Assembly: GCA_937871915.1 (NCBI GenBank)
Contig: CALMPG010000116.1
Location: 1 to 64,000, forward strand
Length of the DNA: 64,000 nt
Origin: an uncultured Phycisphaerales bacterium
GTDB taxonomy: Bacteria > Planctomycetota > Phycisphaerae > Phycisphaerales > UBA1924
Direction of reading: 5' to 3'
The notes below the pieces were generated by a model. That model was given only the letters and a program-made list of their open reading frames with translations. It did no database searches and was not told where the DNA came from. Positions 41,884 to 50,652 of this stretch are shown here, in pieces. A program made the translations under genes and the position numbers. Every line of letters starts with the position of its first letter. Within the stretch, counting starts at the first letter, position 1.

Positions 41884-43236
41884 TCACGGGAAGATGCCGC
41901 GAAGCTTGTACACCTTGTTGATGTTGTCCAGCGCGGCGATGTACGCCGCCGTCCGCATGTCGCACTCAAACTTCTGACGCATCACCGTCGTCGTCCGCGC
42001 CGCGGCCACCATGTGCCGGTTGAGCGCCTGGTCCACCTCGGCGGCGTCCCACATCACGCACGACTTGTTCTGCACCCACTCGAAGTACGACACGGTCACG
42101 CCGCCCGCGTTGGCGAGAATCGCCGGGATGACCTCGATGCCGCGCTCGGTCAGGATGCGGTCGCCCGCCGGAGTCGTCGGGGCGTTGGCGCCCTCGACCA
42201 CCACCCTGGCGTCGATGAGCTTCGCCTCACGCTCCTTGACCATCTGCTCGAGGGCGCACGGGATGAACGCGTCCACCTTGGTCGAGTAGAACTCCTCGGT
42301 GGAGCACTTGGTCGCGCTGGCAAAGCCGCCCACGCCCCCGTGCTTGCCCACGTGCAGCGCCAGCGCCTCCGCGTCGATCCCCTTGTCGTTGTGGATCGAG
42401 CCCGTGTGGTCCATCACGGCCACCAGCCTCGCGCCCATCTTCCCGAGGATGCGCCCCGTCCACGAGCCCACGTTGCCGTAGCCGATCAGGCTGTACTTCA
42501 TCCCGTCGATCTTGATGCCCAGTTCCGGCGCCAGTTCCACGAGCGTGTCCACGAGGCCCTGGCCCGTGGCCTTCTCGCGCCCCAGCGAGCCGCCGTATTC
42601 CACCGGCTTGCCCGTGATCACCGCGTCGGACTGGTGCCCGCCCACCTCGGAGAGGAACCCGTAGGTGTCGGCGATCCACGCCATGTGCTGGGCCGTCGAG
42701 CCCACGTCCGGGGCGGGAATGTCGTAGTCCGGCCCGATCTGGTGCGCGATCGCCGACGTGAACCGGCGCACGATCCGCTCCATCTCCGATGTCGAGTGCT
42801 TGCGCGGATCGACCTTGATGCCGCCCTTGCCCCCGCCGAAGGGCACACGCACCAGCGATGTCTTCATCGTCATCAGCAGCGCCAGCGACTTCACGTCGTC
42901 CAGGTGCACGTCGGGGTGGAACCGCAGGCCGCCCTTGTACGGCCCCATCGCGTTGTTGTGCTGGACCCGATACCCCTTGAACAGCTTGAACGTCCCGTCG
43001 TCCATGCGCACCGGGAAGTGCACCATGATCTCGTTCTTCGGCTGAGCCAGGATGATCTGCACCTCGTGCGGAACCTCCAGCATCTCCGCCGCCGTCAGCA
43101 TCGTGTCCACGGTCTGCAGGTACAGGTTGTTCGGGTCCGGCGGCAGCCCCACCTCGTCGAACACCGGGCTCTTGAACAGTTCACGACGGGGGGCGGTCTT
43201 CTTCGGGTTCGGGGCGACGACGGTGCTGTTGGCCAT
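41884..43236 (-). CDS. gdhA: Glutamate dehydrogenase
   Basis: 450 residues from ATG 43236. Core motifs of the hexameric GDH family are clear: NAMGPYKGGLRFHPDV with the substrate Lys, VPFGGGKGGIKVDP with catalytic Lys, DIPAPDVGSTAQHMAW, GYGNVGSW (dinucleotide-binding) and ANAGGVTVSYFEWVQN. It interconverts glutamate and 2-oxoglutarate plus ammonia. The aspartate aminotransferase in this window uses the same 2-oxoacid pool. It is divergent from the receiver-like gene at 43361; a shared 124-bp promoter region separates them. A terminator closes it at 41814. Confidence 0.95.
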   Translation of the reverse strand: MANSTVVAPNPKKTAPRRELFKSPVFDEVGLPPDPNNLYLQTVDTMLTAAEMLEVPHEVQIILAQPKNEIMVHFPVRMDDGTFKLFKGYRVQHNNAMGPYKGGLRFHPDVHLDDVKSLALLMTMKTSLVRVPFGGGKGGIKVDPRKHSTSEMERIVRRFTSAIAHQIGPDYDIPAPDVGSTAQHMAWIADTYGFLSEVGGHQSDAVITGKPVEYGGSLGREKATGQGLVDTLVELAPELGIKIDGMKYSLIGYGNVGSWTGRILGKMGARLVAVMDHTGSIHNDKGIDAEALALHVGKHGGVGGFASATKCSTEEFYSTKVDAFIPCALEQMVKEREAKLIDARVVVEGANAPTTPAGDRILTERGIEVIPAILANAGGVTVSYFEWVQNKSCVMWDAAEVDQALNRHMVAAARTTTVMRQKFECDMRTAAYIAALDNINKVYKLRGIFP

Positions 43237-43360
43237 GGTGTGTGGGGTCCGCTGAGCGTGCAACGACGGGTATCCTTCATCCGCGGGCCGCTCGGTCCGC
43301 GTGCCCCACGCCTCGAACGCGCGGCACGCTGGGCCGCAACATCCGGAAACCGGGGTTTCG

Positions 43361-43804
43361 ATGATAGTCTTCTGTGCCGCCGATCTCATCTGGGCCTCGC
43401 GGATCAAGTCCACGGCCGATTCCCTCGCCATCCCCTGCCGCCCCGCCCGAAACCCCGACATGCTCCTGGCCCGACTGGGAGACTCCCCGGTCCGCGCCCT
43501 CATCGTGGACCTCGACGCCGGCCCTGTGGCCTTCGACCTCATCCGCCTCATCCGCGAGCACGAGGCCACCCCCACCGACCTTTCCGCCAACCCTCCCGCC
43601 GCCCCCCAAACGCCTTGCGCGGACCGCCCCCGAATCCGCGTCCTCGCCTTCGGGCCCCACGTCGCCACCGACCTCCTTACGGCCGCCAAGGCCGCCGGCG
43701 CCGACGCCCTTCTCGCCAGGGGAGCCTTCGGCGCCCGCCTTCCCCAGATCCTGCAATCGCTCGCCACCAATCCAGCCACCATCGGCGACGACCTCCACGT
43801 GTAG
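43361..43804 (+). CDS. Receiver-like small protein, function unknown
   Basis: 147 residues from ATG 43361. The alpha/beta pattern resembles a response-regulator receiver: MIVFCAADLIWASRIKSTAD at the N-terminus, VRALIVDLDAG (position of the phospho-Asp strand), ALFGPHVATDL-type strand VLAFGPHVATDLLTAAKAAG and the ADALLARGAFGARLPQIL helix. The Asp of LIVDLDAG could be the phosphorylation site, but the acidic pair expected after strand 1 is only partly present (CAAD). A proline-rich loop (residues 73-92) is extra. It is divergent from gdhA. Calling it a receiver is inference. Confidence 0.7.
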   Translation: MIVFCAADLIWASRIKSTADSLAIPCRPARNPDMLLARLGDSPVRALIVDLDAGPVAFDLIRLIREHEATPTDLSANPPAAPQTPCADRPRIRVLAFGPHVATDLLTAAKAAGADALLARGAFGARLPQILQSLATNPATIGDDLHV

Positions 43805-44100
43805 CCGCTCCGGGTCCCTCCCCCGATTTCACGCCCGGGTTTGCTCCCACTCCCTACCCGGCCAACAATCTCCTCCCGGCCCTGAACAGGCCGCGCCGTT
43901 CTCTCACGCAAGCGTTGCGTGAGCGGCATCCGCACTCCCAGCCGCCCCAGAGGGGCCCCACCCCAACACACATACCAACGGCTCAACGGACCGCCCTCCC
44001 ACGCGGCCCGCCGAATCGGTGTCGGAGTCGGCCAAAGGCTGGTCAGACAGGATCGCGCAACGCACGAACGCGAAGCACGATCGAAGGCAAGCACGCAGAA
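43805..44100. other. Leader region of rpsA
   Basis: About 296 bp between the receiver-like gene and rpsA with no supported gene and no terminator that I can recognise. Autogenous control of S1 acts through its mRNA leader in other bacteria, so this is the place to look, but I see no conserved structure by eye. Confidence 0.4.
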
Positions 44101-45888
44101 ATGATCGACGAAAACCTTATTGCATCCCTCGGCATCGGCGACGACGAAGCCTCCGCGTTCCTCACCGGCGCGCTCGGCAAGTCCTACGGGGGCGGCGGCG
44201 GCGCCACCGCCATGGACGACCTGCTCACCAAGCAGGTGGCCTCCTTCACCCCCGGCTCGATTCTCGAGGGCCGCATCATCGGCTTCGCCGGCGACGACGT
44301 CGTCGTCGAGGTCGGTCTCAAGTCCGAGGGGCTCATCCCCCGCGAGGAGTTCGACAACCCCGCCGAGCTCAAGGTCTCCGACAAGGTCCAGGTCCTCTTC
44401 GAGCGGATCGACTCCGAGACCGGCATGGTCGAGCTCTCCAAGCGCAAGGCCGACCGGATGCTCAACTGGCAGCGCATCGTCGACACCACCCGTGAGGGCG
44501 ATGTCGTCGAGGGGCGCGTCATGCGCAAGATCAAGGGCGGCCTGCTGGTGGACATCGGCGTGCCCGTGTTCCTCCCCGCGTCGCAGGTGGATGTCCGCCG
44601 CCCCGGCGAGATCGGCGAGTACATCGGGCGCGACGTGCGAGCCAGCGTCCTCAAGATCGACACCGAGCGCCGCAACATCGTCATCTCCCGCCGCAAGCTC
44701 ATCGAGGAGGAGCGCGAGACCGCCAAGAAGCGCCTGCTCGACACCCTCAAGGAGGGCATGACCGTCCACGGCGAGGTCAAGAATATCGCCGACTTCGGCG
44801 CGTTCGTTGATCTCGGCGGCATCGACGGCCTCCTGCACATCACCGACATGTCCTGGGGCCGCATCAACCACCCCTCCGACATGCTCAAGATGGGCCAGAA
44901 GATCGAGGTCAAGGTCCTCAACATCGACCGCGAGAAGGAGAAGATCGCCCTCGGTCTCAAGCAGAAGGAAATCTCCCCCTGGGAGGAGATCGAGAAGAAG
45001 TACCCCGTCGGCTCGCGCGTCAACGGCGAGGTCGTCAACATCATGTCCTACGGCGCGTTCGTCCGCCTCGAGCCCGGCATTGAGGGCCTCGTCCACATCT
45101 CCGAGATGTCGTGGACGCGTCGCGTAAACCACCCCAGCGAGCTGGTCCAGCCCGGCAACCCGGTGGAAGTCGTCATCCTCGACATCAACAAGGACAAGCA
45201 GGAAATCTCCCTCGGTATGAAGCAGACGGAGATCAACCCCTGGGAGCTCGTCGGCGAGAAGTATCCCCCCGGCACCGTCATCGAGGGCACCGTCCGCAAC
45301 CTCGCCAACTACGGCGCGTTCGTGGAGATCGAGCCCGGCATCGACGGCCTCCTCCACGTCTCCGACGTCTCGTGGACCAAGAAGATCACCCACCCCAACG
45401 AGGTCTTCAAGAAGGGCGACATGGTCAAGTGCGTCGTCCTCGATGTGGACCGCGAGAAGCAGCGCGTCGCCCTCGGCCTCAAGCAACTCACCGAGGACCC
45501 GTGGCTGCACGCCATCCCGGACGCCTACAAGCCCGGCATGGTCGTGCGCGGCAAGGTCACAAAGATCACCAACTTCGGCGTCTTCGTCGAGCTCGAGAAC
45601 GACCTCGAAGGCCTGCTCCACATCTCCGAACTCGCCGACCACAAGGTCGAGAATCCGCAGGACGTGGTCAAGGCCGGCGATGAGGTGGACGTCAAGATCC
45701 TGCGCGTCGATATCGAGGATCGCAAGATCGGTCTCTCCCTCAAGCGGGCCCAGTGGGGCGACACCGCCGGGGCCGACCGCCCCGCCTCCGACGAGTCCGG
45801 CGACGACCGCCCCTCCAAGAAGGCCCCCAAGCGCGGCGGCATGGACGACCACGGCGCCATGGGCACCGACAAGATCACCCTCGGGTAG
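44101..45888 (+). CDS. rpsA: 30S ribosomal protein S1
   Basis: 595 residues from ATG 44101. Six S1 repeats can be aligned, at about residues 50-120, 135-205, 222-292, 307-379, 394-466 and 480-552, with the motif G.V..I..FGAFV.L..GIDGLLHISD.SW repeated best in repeats 3 to 6. S1 binds mRNA and helps translation initiation on the 30S subunit. The C-terminus is acidic/basic and disordered (DRPASDESGDDRPSKKAPKRGG). The N-terminal 35 residues include a Gly run. A terminator follows at 45971. Confidence 0.95.
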   Translation: MIDENLIASLGIGDDEASAFLTGALGKSYGGGGGATAMDDLLTKQVASFTPGSILEGRIIGFAGDDVVVEVGLKSEGLIPREEFDNPAELKVSDKVQVLFERIDSETGMVELSKRKADRMLNWQRIVDTTREGDVVEGRVMRKIKGGLLVDIGVPVFLPASQVDVRRPGEIGEYIGRDVRASVLKIDTERRNIVISRRKLIEEERETAKKRLLDTLKEGMTVHGEVKNIADFGAFVDLGGIDGLLHITDMSWGRINHPSDMLKMGQKIEVKVLNIDREKEKIALGLKQKEISPWEEIEKKYPVGSRVNGEVVNIMSYGAFVRLEPGIEGLVHISEMSWTRRVNHPSELVQPGNPVEVVILDINKDKQEISLGMKQTEINPWELVGEKYPPGTVIEGTVRNLANYGAFVEIEPGIDGLLHVSDVSWTKKITHPNEVFKKGDMVKCVVLDVDREKQRVALGLKQLTEDPWLHAIPDAYKPGMVVRGKVTKITNFGVFVELENDLEGLLHISELADHKVENPQDVVKAGDEVDVKILRVDIEDRKIGLSLKRAQWGDTAGADRPASDESGDDRPSKKAPKRGGMDDHGAMGTDKITLG

Positions 45889-45940
45889 CACGGGCATCCT
45901 GCCCGTGCCACAGGTTGCCCAGCCCTGAGGGCAACGTGTG
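45888..45940. repeat. Double palindrome downstream of rpsA
   Basis: GCACGGGCA-TCC-TGCCCGTGC (45888-45908, overlapping the rpsA stop region) is followed directly by CACAGGTTGCCC/GGGCAACGTGTG (one mismatch, loop AGCCCTGA). The first matches the element at 37938, the second the queG/cls family. Confidence 0.8.
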
Positions 45941-45970
45941 CCGGACCTTCCAGGCTGTTCCAACCTCCAA

Positions 45971-45995
45971 CCCCTCGCACTCGCGGGGGGTTTTT
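45971..45995 (+). terminator. Rho-independent terminator of rpsA
   Basis: Stem CCCCTCGC / GCGGGGGG (one G-T pair) with loop ACTC, followed by TTTTTCTTT, 83 bp past the rpsA stop. Confidence 0.8.
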
Positions 45996-46002
45996 CTTTC
46001 AC

Positions 46003-46026
46003 CTGCTCACCTGCTCACCTGCTCAC
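46003..46026. repeat. 8-bp tandem repeat CTGCTCAC, three copies
   Basis: Three copies of an octamer (phase CTGCTCAC) follow the rpsA terminator. A perfect CCCCTCGC-AATC-GCGAGGGG hairpin lies just beyond at 46040-46059. Neither is inside a gene. The 46027-46478 stretch shows nothing else I can support. Confidence 0.7.
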
Positions 46027-46478
46027 CAGAAACGAACAACCCCTCGCAATCGCGAGGGGCGTCGTGGGTGTGTCGCCTGCAAGCACAGGAGACGTGAGAG
46101 CCGTAATCAATCGTCTACGATCCACCGAGGCAGGGCCGCCGCTTCAGCACAGCGCCAGGAACGAGAGCGCCGTCAGAACCAGCAGCCGCCGACGGTGATC
46201 AGACATGAGTGTGAGGGCGAGGACCATGGGCAAATCTCCGGTTGTCTTCCGGAAATCCATTTCAACGCGCGTGCCACCGCGGCGTCCATGCTCGCGTATC
46301 ACCCCTGGGCCCCGCTCGCGGCCCCGCCAAGGCCCATGCCTGTCCGAGAACCGCTTGTCACAAGCCTACCACAGATCCAGCATGTTGCACAACCTCCACG
46401 CACAACGTTTCCACACCGCCACACGCGCCCCTTCCACGACACGTGATACCCCCGATGTTCTCGGACCTGGCCCCCACC

Positions 46479-46498
46479 TCCCCCGCTCAAGCGGGGGA
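46479..46498. repeat. Palindrome CCCCCGCTCAAGCGGGGG
   Basis: An 8-bp perfect stem with a 2-nt loop, 58-77 bp upstream of the chosen start of the secreted-protein gene. It is not followed by a T run. Confidence 0.6.
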
Positions 46499-46555
46499 AT
46501 TTGGCCGAGGCTCGGCGAGGCCGGGAGGGGGAACGACCGCCCCGATCGCAACGGC

Positions 46556-48532
46556 GTGCAGGCATTCGGCCGGATCCTGCTCCTGATCGTGCTCCTGTTC
46601 CTGTTCCCTTCCTCTGCTTCCGCCCAAACCCCGACCCCCGAAGCCACCCTCTCCGCCTTCACCACCCTCCAGCGCCATATCCGCTCCTGGTCTCCCGCCT
46701 CCGCCGACGAACACCTCCCAGCCGCGCTCGGCGCCTGCCTCACGCTCCAACTCCGCGGCCAGGTCATCGCCCGTGCTGTCGCGTGGTCCCCCGACCCGTT
46801 CGCCGAGAACGCGGCATCCCCCGAGGTCCTGCGGCGCGTGCTCGCACAGGCCATTGAGCAGGCCGAACCCAAACTCGGCGTCCCCAACGACGCCCTCCGC
46901 GACGAGGCCATCAAGCAGACCGCGCAGGAAATCACCCTCAGCCTCGAACTCGCCGGCCCCCTCTCGGCCATCGAGCCCAATACCTGGGACGACGCAGAGA
47001 TGCTCCTCCGCCCCGGCCTCGACGGCGTCGCCGTCAAGGCCAACAGAGGCCCGGGCGCAAGCCCGGGCACGGCCACCATCACTCTCCAATCCATCTTCCC
47101 CTCCCACATGCTCCTCACGAGCACCCTCCCCCATCGCGCCCTCGGCAGCGCCATCGCCCAAACCATCGGCGAAGGCGGCGGCGCGGCCGCGCTCGAAGAC
47201 CCCAAGAAAGTCCGCGACAGACATCACCTGCGCTTCTATACATTCCGAACCACCCACGCGGCCCAGGCCACGCCGAAATCAGCAGCCGGCCTGCTCTACC
47301 GTGGCGAACGGCTTATTCCCGCCAACCAGCAGCCCTCGTCCAAGGAACTCCGCGAGTTCGCCCGCAAGCTCGCCGATCATCTCGTCGCCAGACTTCTGCC
47401 CGCGGATGCCAAGGGCGAGCGCCACATGCTTGCCAACCTTCGTCCCGGCGCCGAAACCGATGCAACCCCAGCTCCGGCGCTGGACCAACTTGTAGCGGCC
47501 TACGCCGTCGAGCAATACCGTGAGCTGCTTGGACAGGGGGGCCTTCGAGCCGATGCGTTTGGAAACCCGCGATGGCTCTTTGTCCGCGCAGCCGCCTATG
47601 CAGGCACGAGCGGAGTGTCCGCGGCGCCAGCGATGTATCTCCTGCTTGCTCCATCGATTTCGGACCCTCGCAAGGAGAGAGATATCCTCGAAGTGCGAGC
47701 GTGCGCAGCCCTGCGATTTACGATGTTCGGCGAAGCGTTGCGGGATTGGGCTGACGATCCGGAATCCCAGTCGCTTGTCGCAGCGCTCAACCCCAGCGTC
47801 GTTCCGGGACCGCTCAAACCGATGTTGGTCATGGCCGCGCTTGGCATGCCGCGTGAGATCGGATCCCCCGAACTCTCCAAGACCGAGTCCATGCTGCGCT
47901 CGATCTACTCCGAAACTCCGGAGGGCAGACTTGTAATTCTGATGCCCTGGCTGGGATGGGCCGACCTGGCCCAGTCACGGAGCGTTGCTCAAGAAGCCCG
48001 CGTCCAGGCTGTTGCGCCTCCGGGCCTGCCCACCGCCCTCGCCCTCCGTCGCATGCGCGACCAAGTCTGGCAACACCAACTCACCCCCCTCACCGCCACC
48101 GAGGACACCCAGGACATGATCGGCGGCATCGTCTTCACCAGCGGCCTGGCCGAGGGCGGCAGTGGAGGGAGTCGGGGGAGTGGGGGGGGAGGCAACCCCT
48201 ACCCAACCTGGCAATGCGTCCGCCCCCTCGCCTTCATCGCCACCATGCTCGGCGACCCGCGCCTCACCACCGCCGAGGAGCGCCCCCGCGAGATCGCAAA
48301 CCTCCTTCTCGCCATGCGCTACCTCCGCCAACTCCAGGTGGACGACGCGAGCGCCTGGATGTATCCGAATCCCGAGCAGGCCACCGGCGGCATCCGCGCT
48401 GCCGTCTGGGACAACTCCCTGCCCACCGACGCCACCAGCCTCACCCTCCTGTGCGTCACCGAACTCCTCAAGAGCCTCGACAAACTCGCGGCCGAGAAAA
48501 CCCCACCCTCGCCATCCGTTCCCCCAGAGTAG
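46556..48532 (+). CDS. Large secreted protein of unknown function
   Basis: 658 residues from GTG 46556, chosen because it gives a clean signal peptide (QAFGRILLLIVLLFLFPSSASAQ); the frame is open 117 codons further upstream without sense. The mature protein is predicted periplasmic or extracellular. I recognise no domain; helical stretches alternate with Leu/Ala-rich segments. A palindrome (GCCCGGG-CGCAA-GCCCGGG type, around 47048-47066) inserts RGPGASPG in frame, and a G-rich stretch (48162-48191) encodes a Gly/Ser linker before TWQCVRPLAFIATML. Function unknown. Confidence 0.7.
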   Translation: MQAFGRILLLIVLLFLFPSSASAQTPTPEATLSAFTTLQRHIRSWSPASADEHLPAALGACLTLQLRGQVIARAVAWSPDPFAENAASPEVLRRVLAQAIEQAEPKLGVPNDALRDEAIKQTAQEITLSLELAGPLSAIEPNTWDDAEMLLRPGLDGVAVKANRGPGASPGTATITLQSIFPSHMLLTSTLPHRALGSAIAQTIGEGGGAAALEDPKKVRDRHHLRFYTFRTTHAAQATPKSAAGLLYRGERLIPANQQPSSKELREFARKLADHLVARLLPADAKGERHMLANLRPGAETDATPAPALDQLVAAYAVEQYRELLGQGGLRADAFGNPRWLFVRAAAYAGTSGVSAAPAMYLLLAPSISDPRKERDILEVRACAALRFTMFGEALRDWADDPESQSLVAALNPSVVPGPLKPMLVMAALGMPREIGSPELSKTESMLRSIYSETPEGRLVILMPWLGWADLAQSRSVAQEARVQAVAPPGLPTALALRRMRDQVWQHQLTPLTATEDTQDMIGGIVFTSGLAEGGSGGSRGSGGGGNPYPTWQCVRPLAFIATMLGDPRLTTAEERPREIANLLLAMRYLRQLQVDDASAWMYPNPEQATGGIRAAVWDNSLPTDATSLTLLCVTELLKSLDKLAAEKTPPSPSVPPE

Positions 48533-48577
48533 CGCGCCAAACCCATATTCCCCTTCGCGCATGCTCCCGAACTTCGC

Positions 48578-50068
48578 TCAACATCCGGCAAACCACAGGT
48601 TCAGATACGCAAAGATGTGCTGCACCGTCGGCGTCCCCGTCCCGTTGCCACCGGGCACCGTGGCCGGGTTGCCGGTGAACCAGTCGTTGAGATAGTCGAA
48701 GATGTCCAGCACCGTGACGCCATCCGCCTTGTTGTAGTCGGCGTGGCAGCACGGGGTCACCGGATTCGCGGGGTTGCACACCTGCTGGTACCGCTGCACC
48801 GCCCCGGCGTGGCCCGAGGGGAAGCAGTTGTCCGTGGTCAGCGGCACGCACGTCGCCCCGCGGCAGCAGATCCCCGCCCCCGTCGCCCCCACCACCAGCG
48901 TGTAGTTCCCTCTGTCCGCGGGCTCGTAGTCGAATCCCGCCAGGCGGACCAGGTACCGCACCCCAGCCGACAGCGTCACATCGGTGATCTGCGAGGACCC
49001 GAAGACCGCTCCGCAGGACGCGAAGTTGTCGTCGTTGCACGCCACCACGCTCGCCGCCGAGCCCGTGCAGTCGCGCAGCACCGCGAGCACCGTGTCGAAG
49101 TTGGTCGTGCACGCCGAGATCGTGTACATCCGCGTCGAGTCCGGCGTGAACGCGTAGAACACGTCGAACCCGCCGCGCCCTCCGGTGAGTCCTCCGCACA
49201 GAGTCACCGGAAGAGAGAAGTCCGTCGTCGCCTCCATGTTCGTTCCGCCCCTGGGCACGTTGAGCGTGATCGTCTCCGCCGTGGCGCACACGTTCAGCGC
49301 GTTCGAGGCCAGCCCCACGACGTTGATCGTGACCAGGTCTTCGTCGTTGTCGTTCCCCGCCACCCGCAGCTTGATGGTCTGCCCCGCCGACATCGGCAGC
49401 GAGATCGCCGACTGCCAGACGAAGTTGTCGAAGTCGATGTCGTTGTTGCAGGCCAGCTGGGCCCCGCCGCAGGAGGCATACGCCGCCAGCGTCGTGTCGT
49501 AGAGCACGCTCCCCACGGTGTTGAAGTACCACCGCCCCGCCACCGGCGCCGTGAACGTGAACCACACATCCAACTGATCGTCGGTCCCGCACCCCGAGGG
49601 CGTTTCCAGCGTCGCCCCGGCCGACGACCCCTGCACCGTCACCCACGTGTTCAGCCCCGGCGCGGTGATCACCGTCGCCGAAGCGCAGTTGTCGTTCGGC
49701 GGCGCGCCCAGCGCGGCCCCCCCCCCCCCCCCCCCCCCGCCCCCCCACACCCCCCCCCCCCCCCCCCCACCCCCCCACACCCCCCCCCCCCCCCCCTTTC
49801 GCCCCTGCCCCCCCGATCCGTCTCCCCTCCCACGCGCACACGCACGCACCCGCCACGGCCGCTCCACGCCCACACCTTCCGCGATTCCTCGCGTTTCGCC
49901 CGTGCACCATCGATCCGTCTCCCTGCTGCTGGAGGCTCCATCCTCAGACCCGGCGCGCTCGCGCCCGGCAGACAACTCTGCCTCATGCGGTGCCGCTCGC
50001 CAAGGGAAGTCACGAATTGACAGCATTCGCCGGCGCAAAGCCCCTGGCGAGCCCCGATCGCCGGCCAC
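48578..50068 (-). CDS. Secreted protein with C-terminal dockerin pair; start destroyed or hidden by poly-C
   Basis: The secure part is 48578 to about 49700 (minus). It has two PPC-like pre-peptidase beta-domains (PNDNCASATVI, LDVWFTFTAP, YDTTLAAYASCGGAQLACNNDIDF; second at GGFDVFYAFTPDSTRMYTISACTTNFD) and a dockerin pair ending in YLNLWFAGC. The GC ending is shared with the other dockerin proteins. Upstream the frame runs through 49720-49796, a mosaic of C runs read as Gly, and no signal peptide is visible in any frame to 50068. So the true 5' end is probably missing or altered. The limit at 50068 is just the longest open frame. Confidence 0.75.
   Translation of the reverse strand: MAGDRGSPGALRRRMLSIRDFPWRAAPHEAELSAGRERAGSEDGASSSRETDRWCTGETRGIAEGVGVERPWRVRACARGRGDGSGGQGRKGGGGGVWGGGGGGGGVWGGGGGGGGGAALGAPPNDNCASATVITAPGLNTWVTVQGSSAGATLETPSGCGTDDQLDVWFTFTAPVAGRWYFNTVGSVLYDTTLAAYASCGGAQLACNNDIDFDNFVWQSAISLPMSAGQTIKLRVAGNDNDEDLVTINVVGLASNALNVCATAETITLNVPRGGTNMEATTDFSLPVTLCGGLTGGRGGFDVFYAFTPDSTRMYTISACTTNFDTVLAVLRDCTGSAASVVACNDDNFASCGAVFGSSQITDVTLSAGVRYLVRLAGFDYEPADRGNYTLVVGATGAGICCRGATCVPLTTDNCFPSGHAGAVQRYQQVCNPANPVTPCCHADYNKADGVTVLDIFDYLNDWFTGNPATVPGGNGTGTPTVQHIFAYLNLWFAGC
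49720..49796. repeat. 77-bp mosaic of C runs (C-rich, sporadic A/G)
   Basis: Runs of up to about 20 C separated by single A, CA or G fill the segment where the dockerin gene should have its 5' end. Composition is nearly pure C on the plus strand. This may be an assembly artefact or an extreme Gly-coding tract. Confidence 0.85.
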
Positions 50069-50101
50069 CGGTGGCCATCGGCGGCTTGCACCGCGCGCCT
50101 T

Positions 50102-50605
50102 TCACCCGCGCCTGAGCCCGCACAACCCTATCGCGATCGCATCCGCCACATCCGCGGGCTTCGGCACCACCCTCAGCCCCAGTTGCGCCGCCACCCCGCG
50201 CTGCATCTGTTCCTTGCTCGCGTGTCCGTTGCCGGTCAGGGATTTCTTGACCTCGGTGGCGCCCAGTTCCACCAGCCGCAGTCCGGCCCGCTGGATCTCC
50301 AGCAGCACGATCCCCCGCGCGTGCCCCATCACGATCGCCGTGGTGGGGTGCTTGTAGTGCGCGTACAGCTTCTCCACCGCTACCACATCCGGTCTCAGCC
50401 GCTCGATGATCTCCTGCAAGTCGGCGTCCAGTTCCGCCAAGCGCGCCGACACCGTCGTCTTCGCGTTCAGCCGAATCACCCCGCCCTCCACCAGCACCGC
50501 GTCCGGTCCCCCCGCATGCCGCCGTCCGCGCCCCGCGCCGGGCGCACTCTCCACGCACCCGTACCCGGTCAGCCGCAATCCAGGATCGATGCCAAGCACT
50601 CTCAT
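50102..50605 (-). CDS. ruvC: Crossover junction endodeoxyribonuclease RuvC
   Basis: 167 residues from ATG 50605, at the conserved start RVLGIDPGLRLTGYG. Catalytic Asp in GIDPG, Glu in AVEKLYAHYKHPTTA, and the C-terminal PADVADAIAIGLCG with two Asp are all present, so the Holliday junction resolvase looks active. It resolves recombination intermediates together with RuvAB. It follows ribE after 47 bp on the same strand, an unusual partner. No ruvAB is adjacent. Confidence 0.95.
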   Translation of the reverse strand: MRVLGIDPGLRLTGYGCVESAPGAGRGRRHAGGPDAVLVEGGVIRLNAKTTVSARLAELDADLQEIIERLRPDVVAVEKLYAHYKHPTTAIVMGHARGIVLLEIQRAGLRLVELGATEVKKSLTGNGHASKEQMQRGVAAQLGLRVVPKPADVADAIAIGLCGLRRG

Positions 50606-50652
50606 GGTAGAAGCGCACAGCAAAAACGCATAGCGCAAAGCCAATCCTCCGA

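Noticed and set aside
43361..43804. Response regulator of the 23942 kinase
   Set aside because: The two genes are 19 kb apart, and the receiver-like protein lacks a clear acidic pair and any output domain.
46205..46555. 117-codon upstream extension of the secreted-protein gene
   Set aside because: It is Arg/Pro-rich with no domain; the signal peptide begins at GTG 46556.
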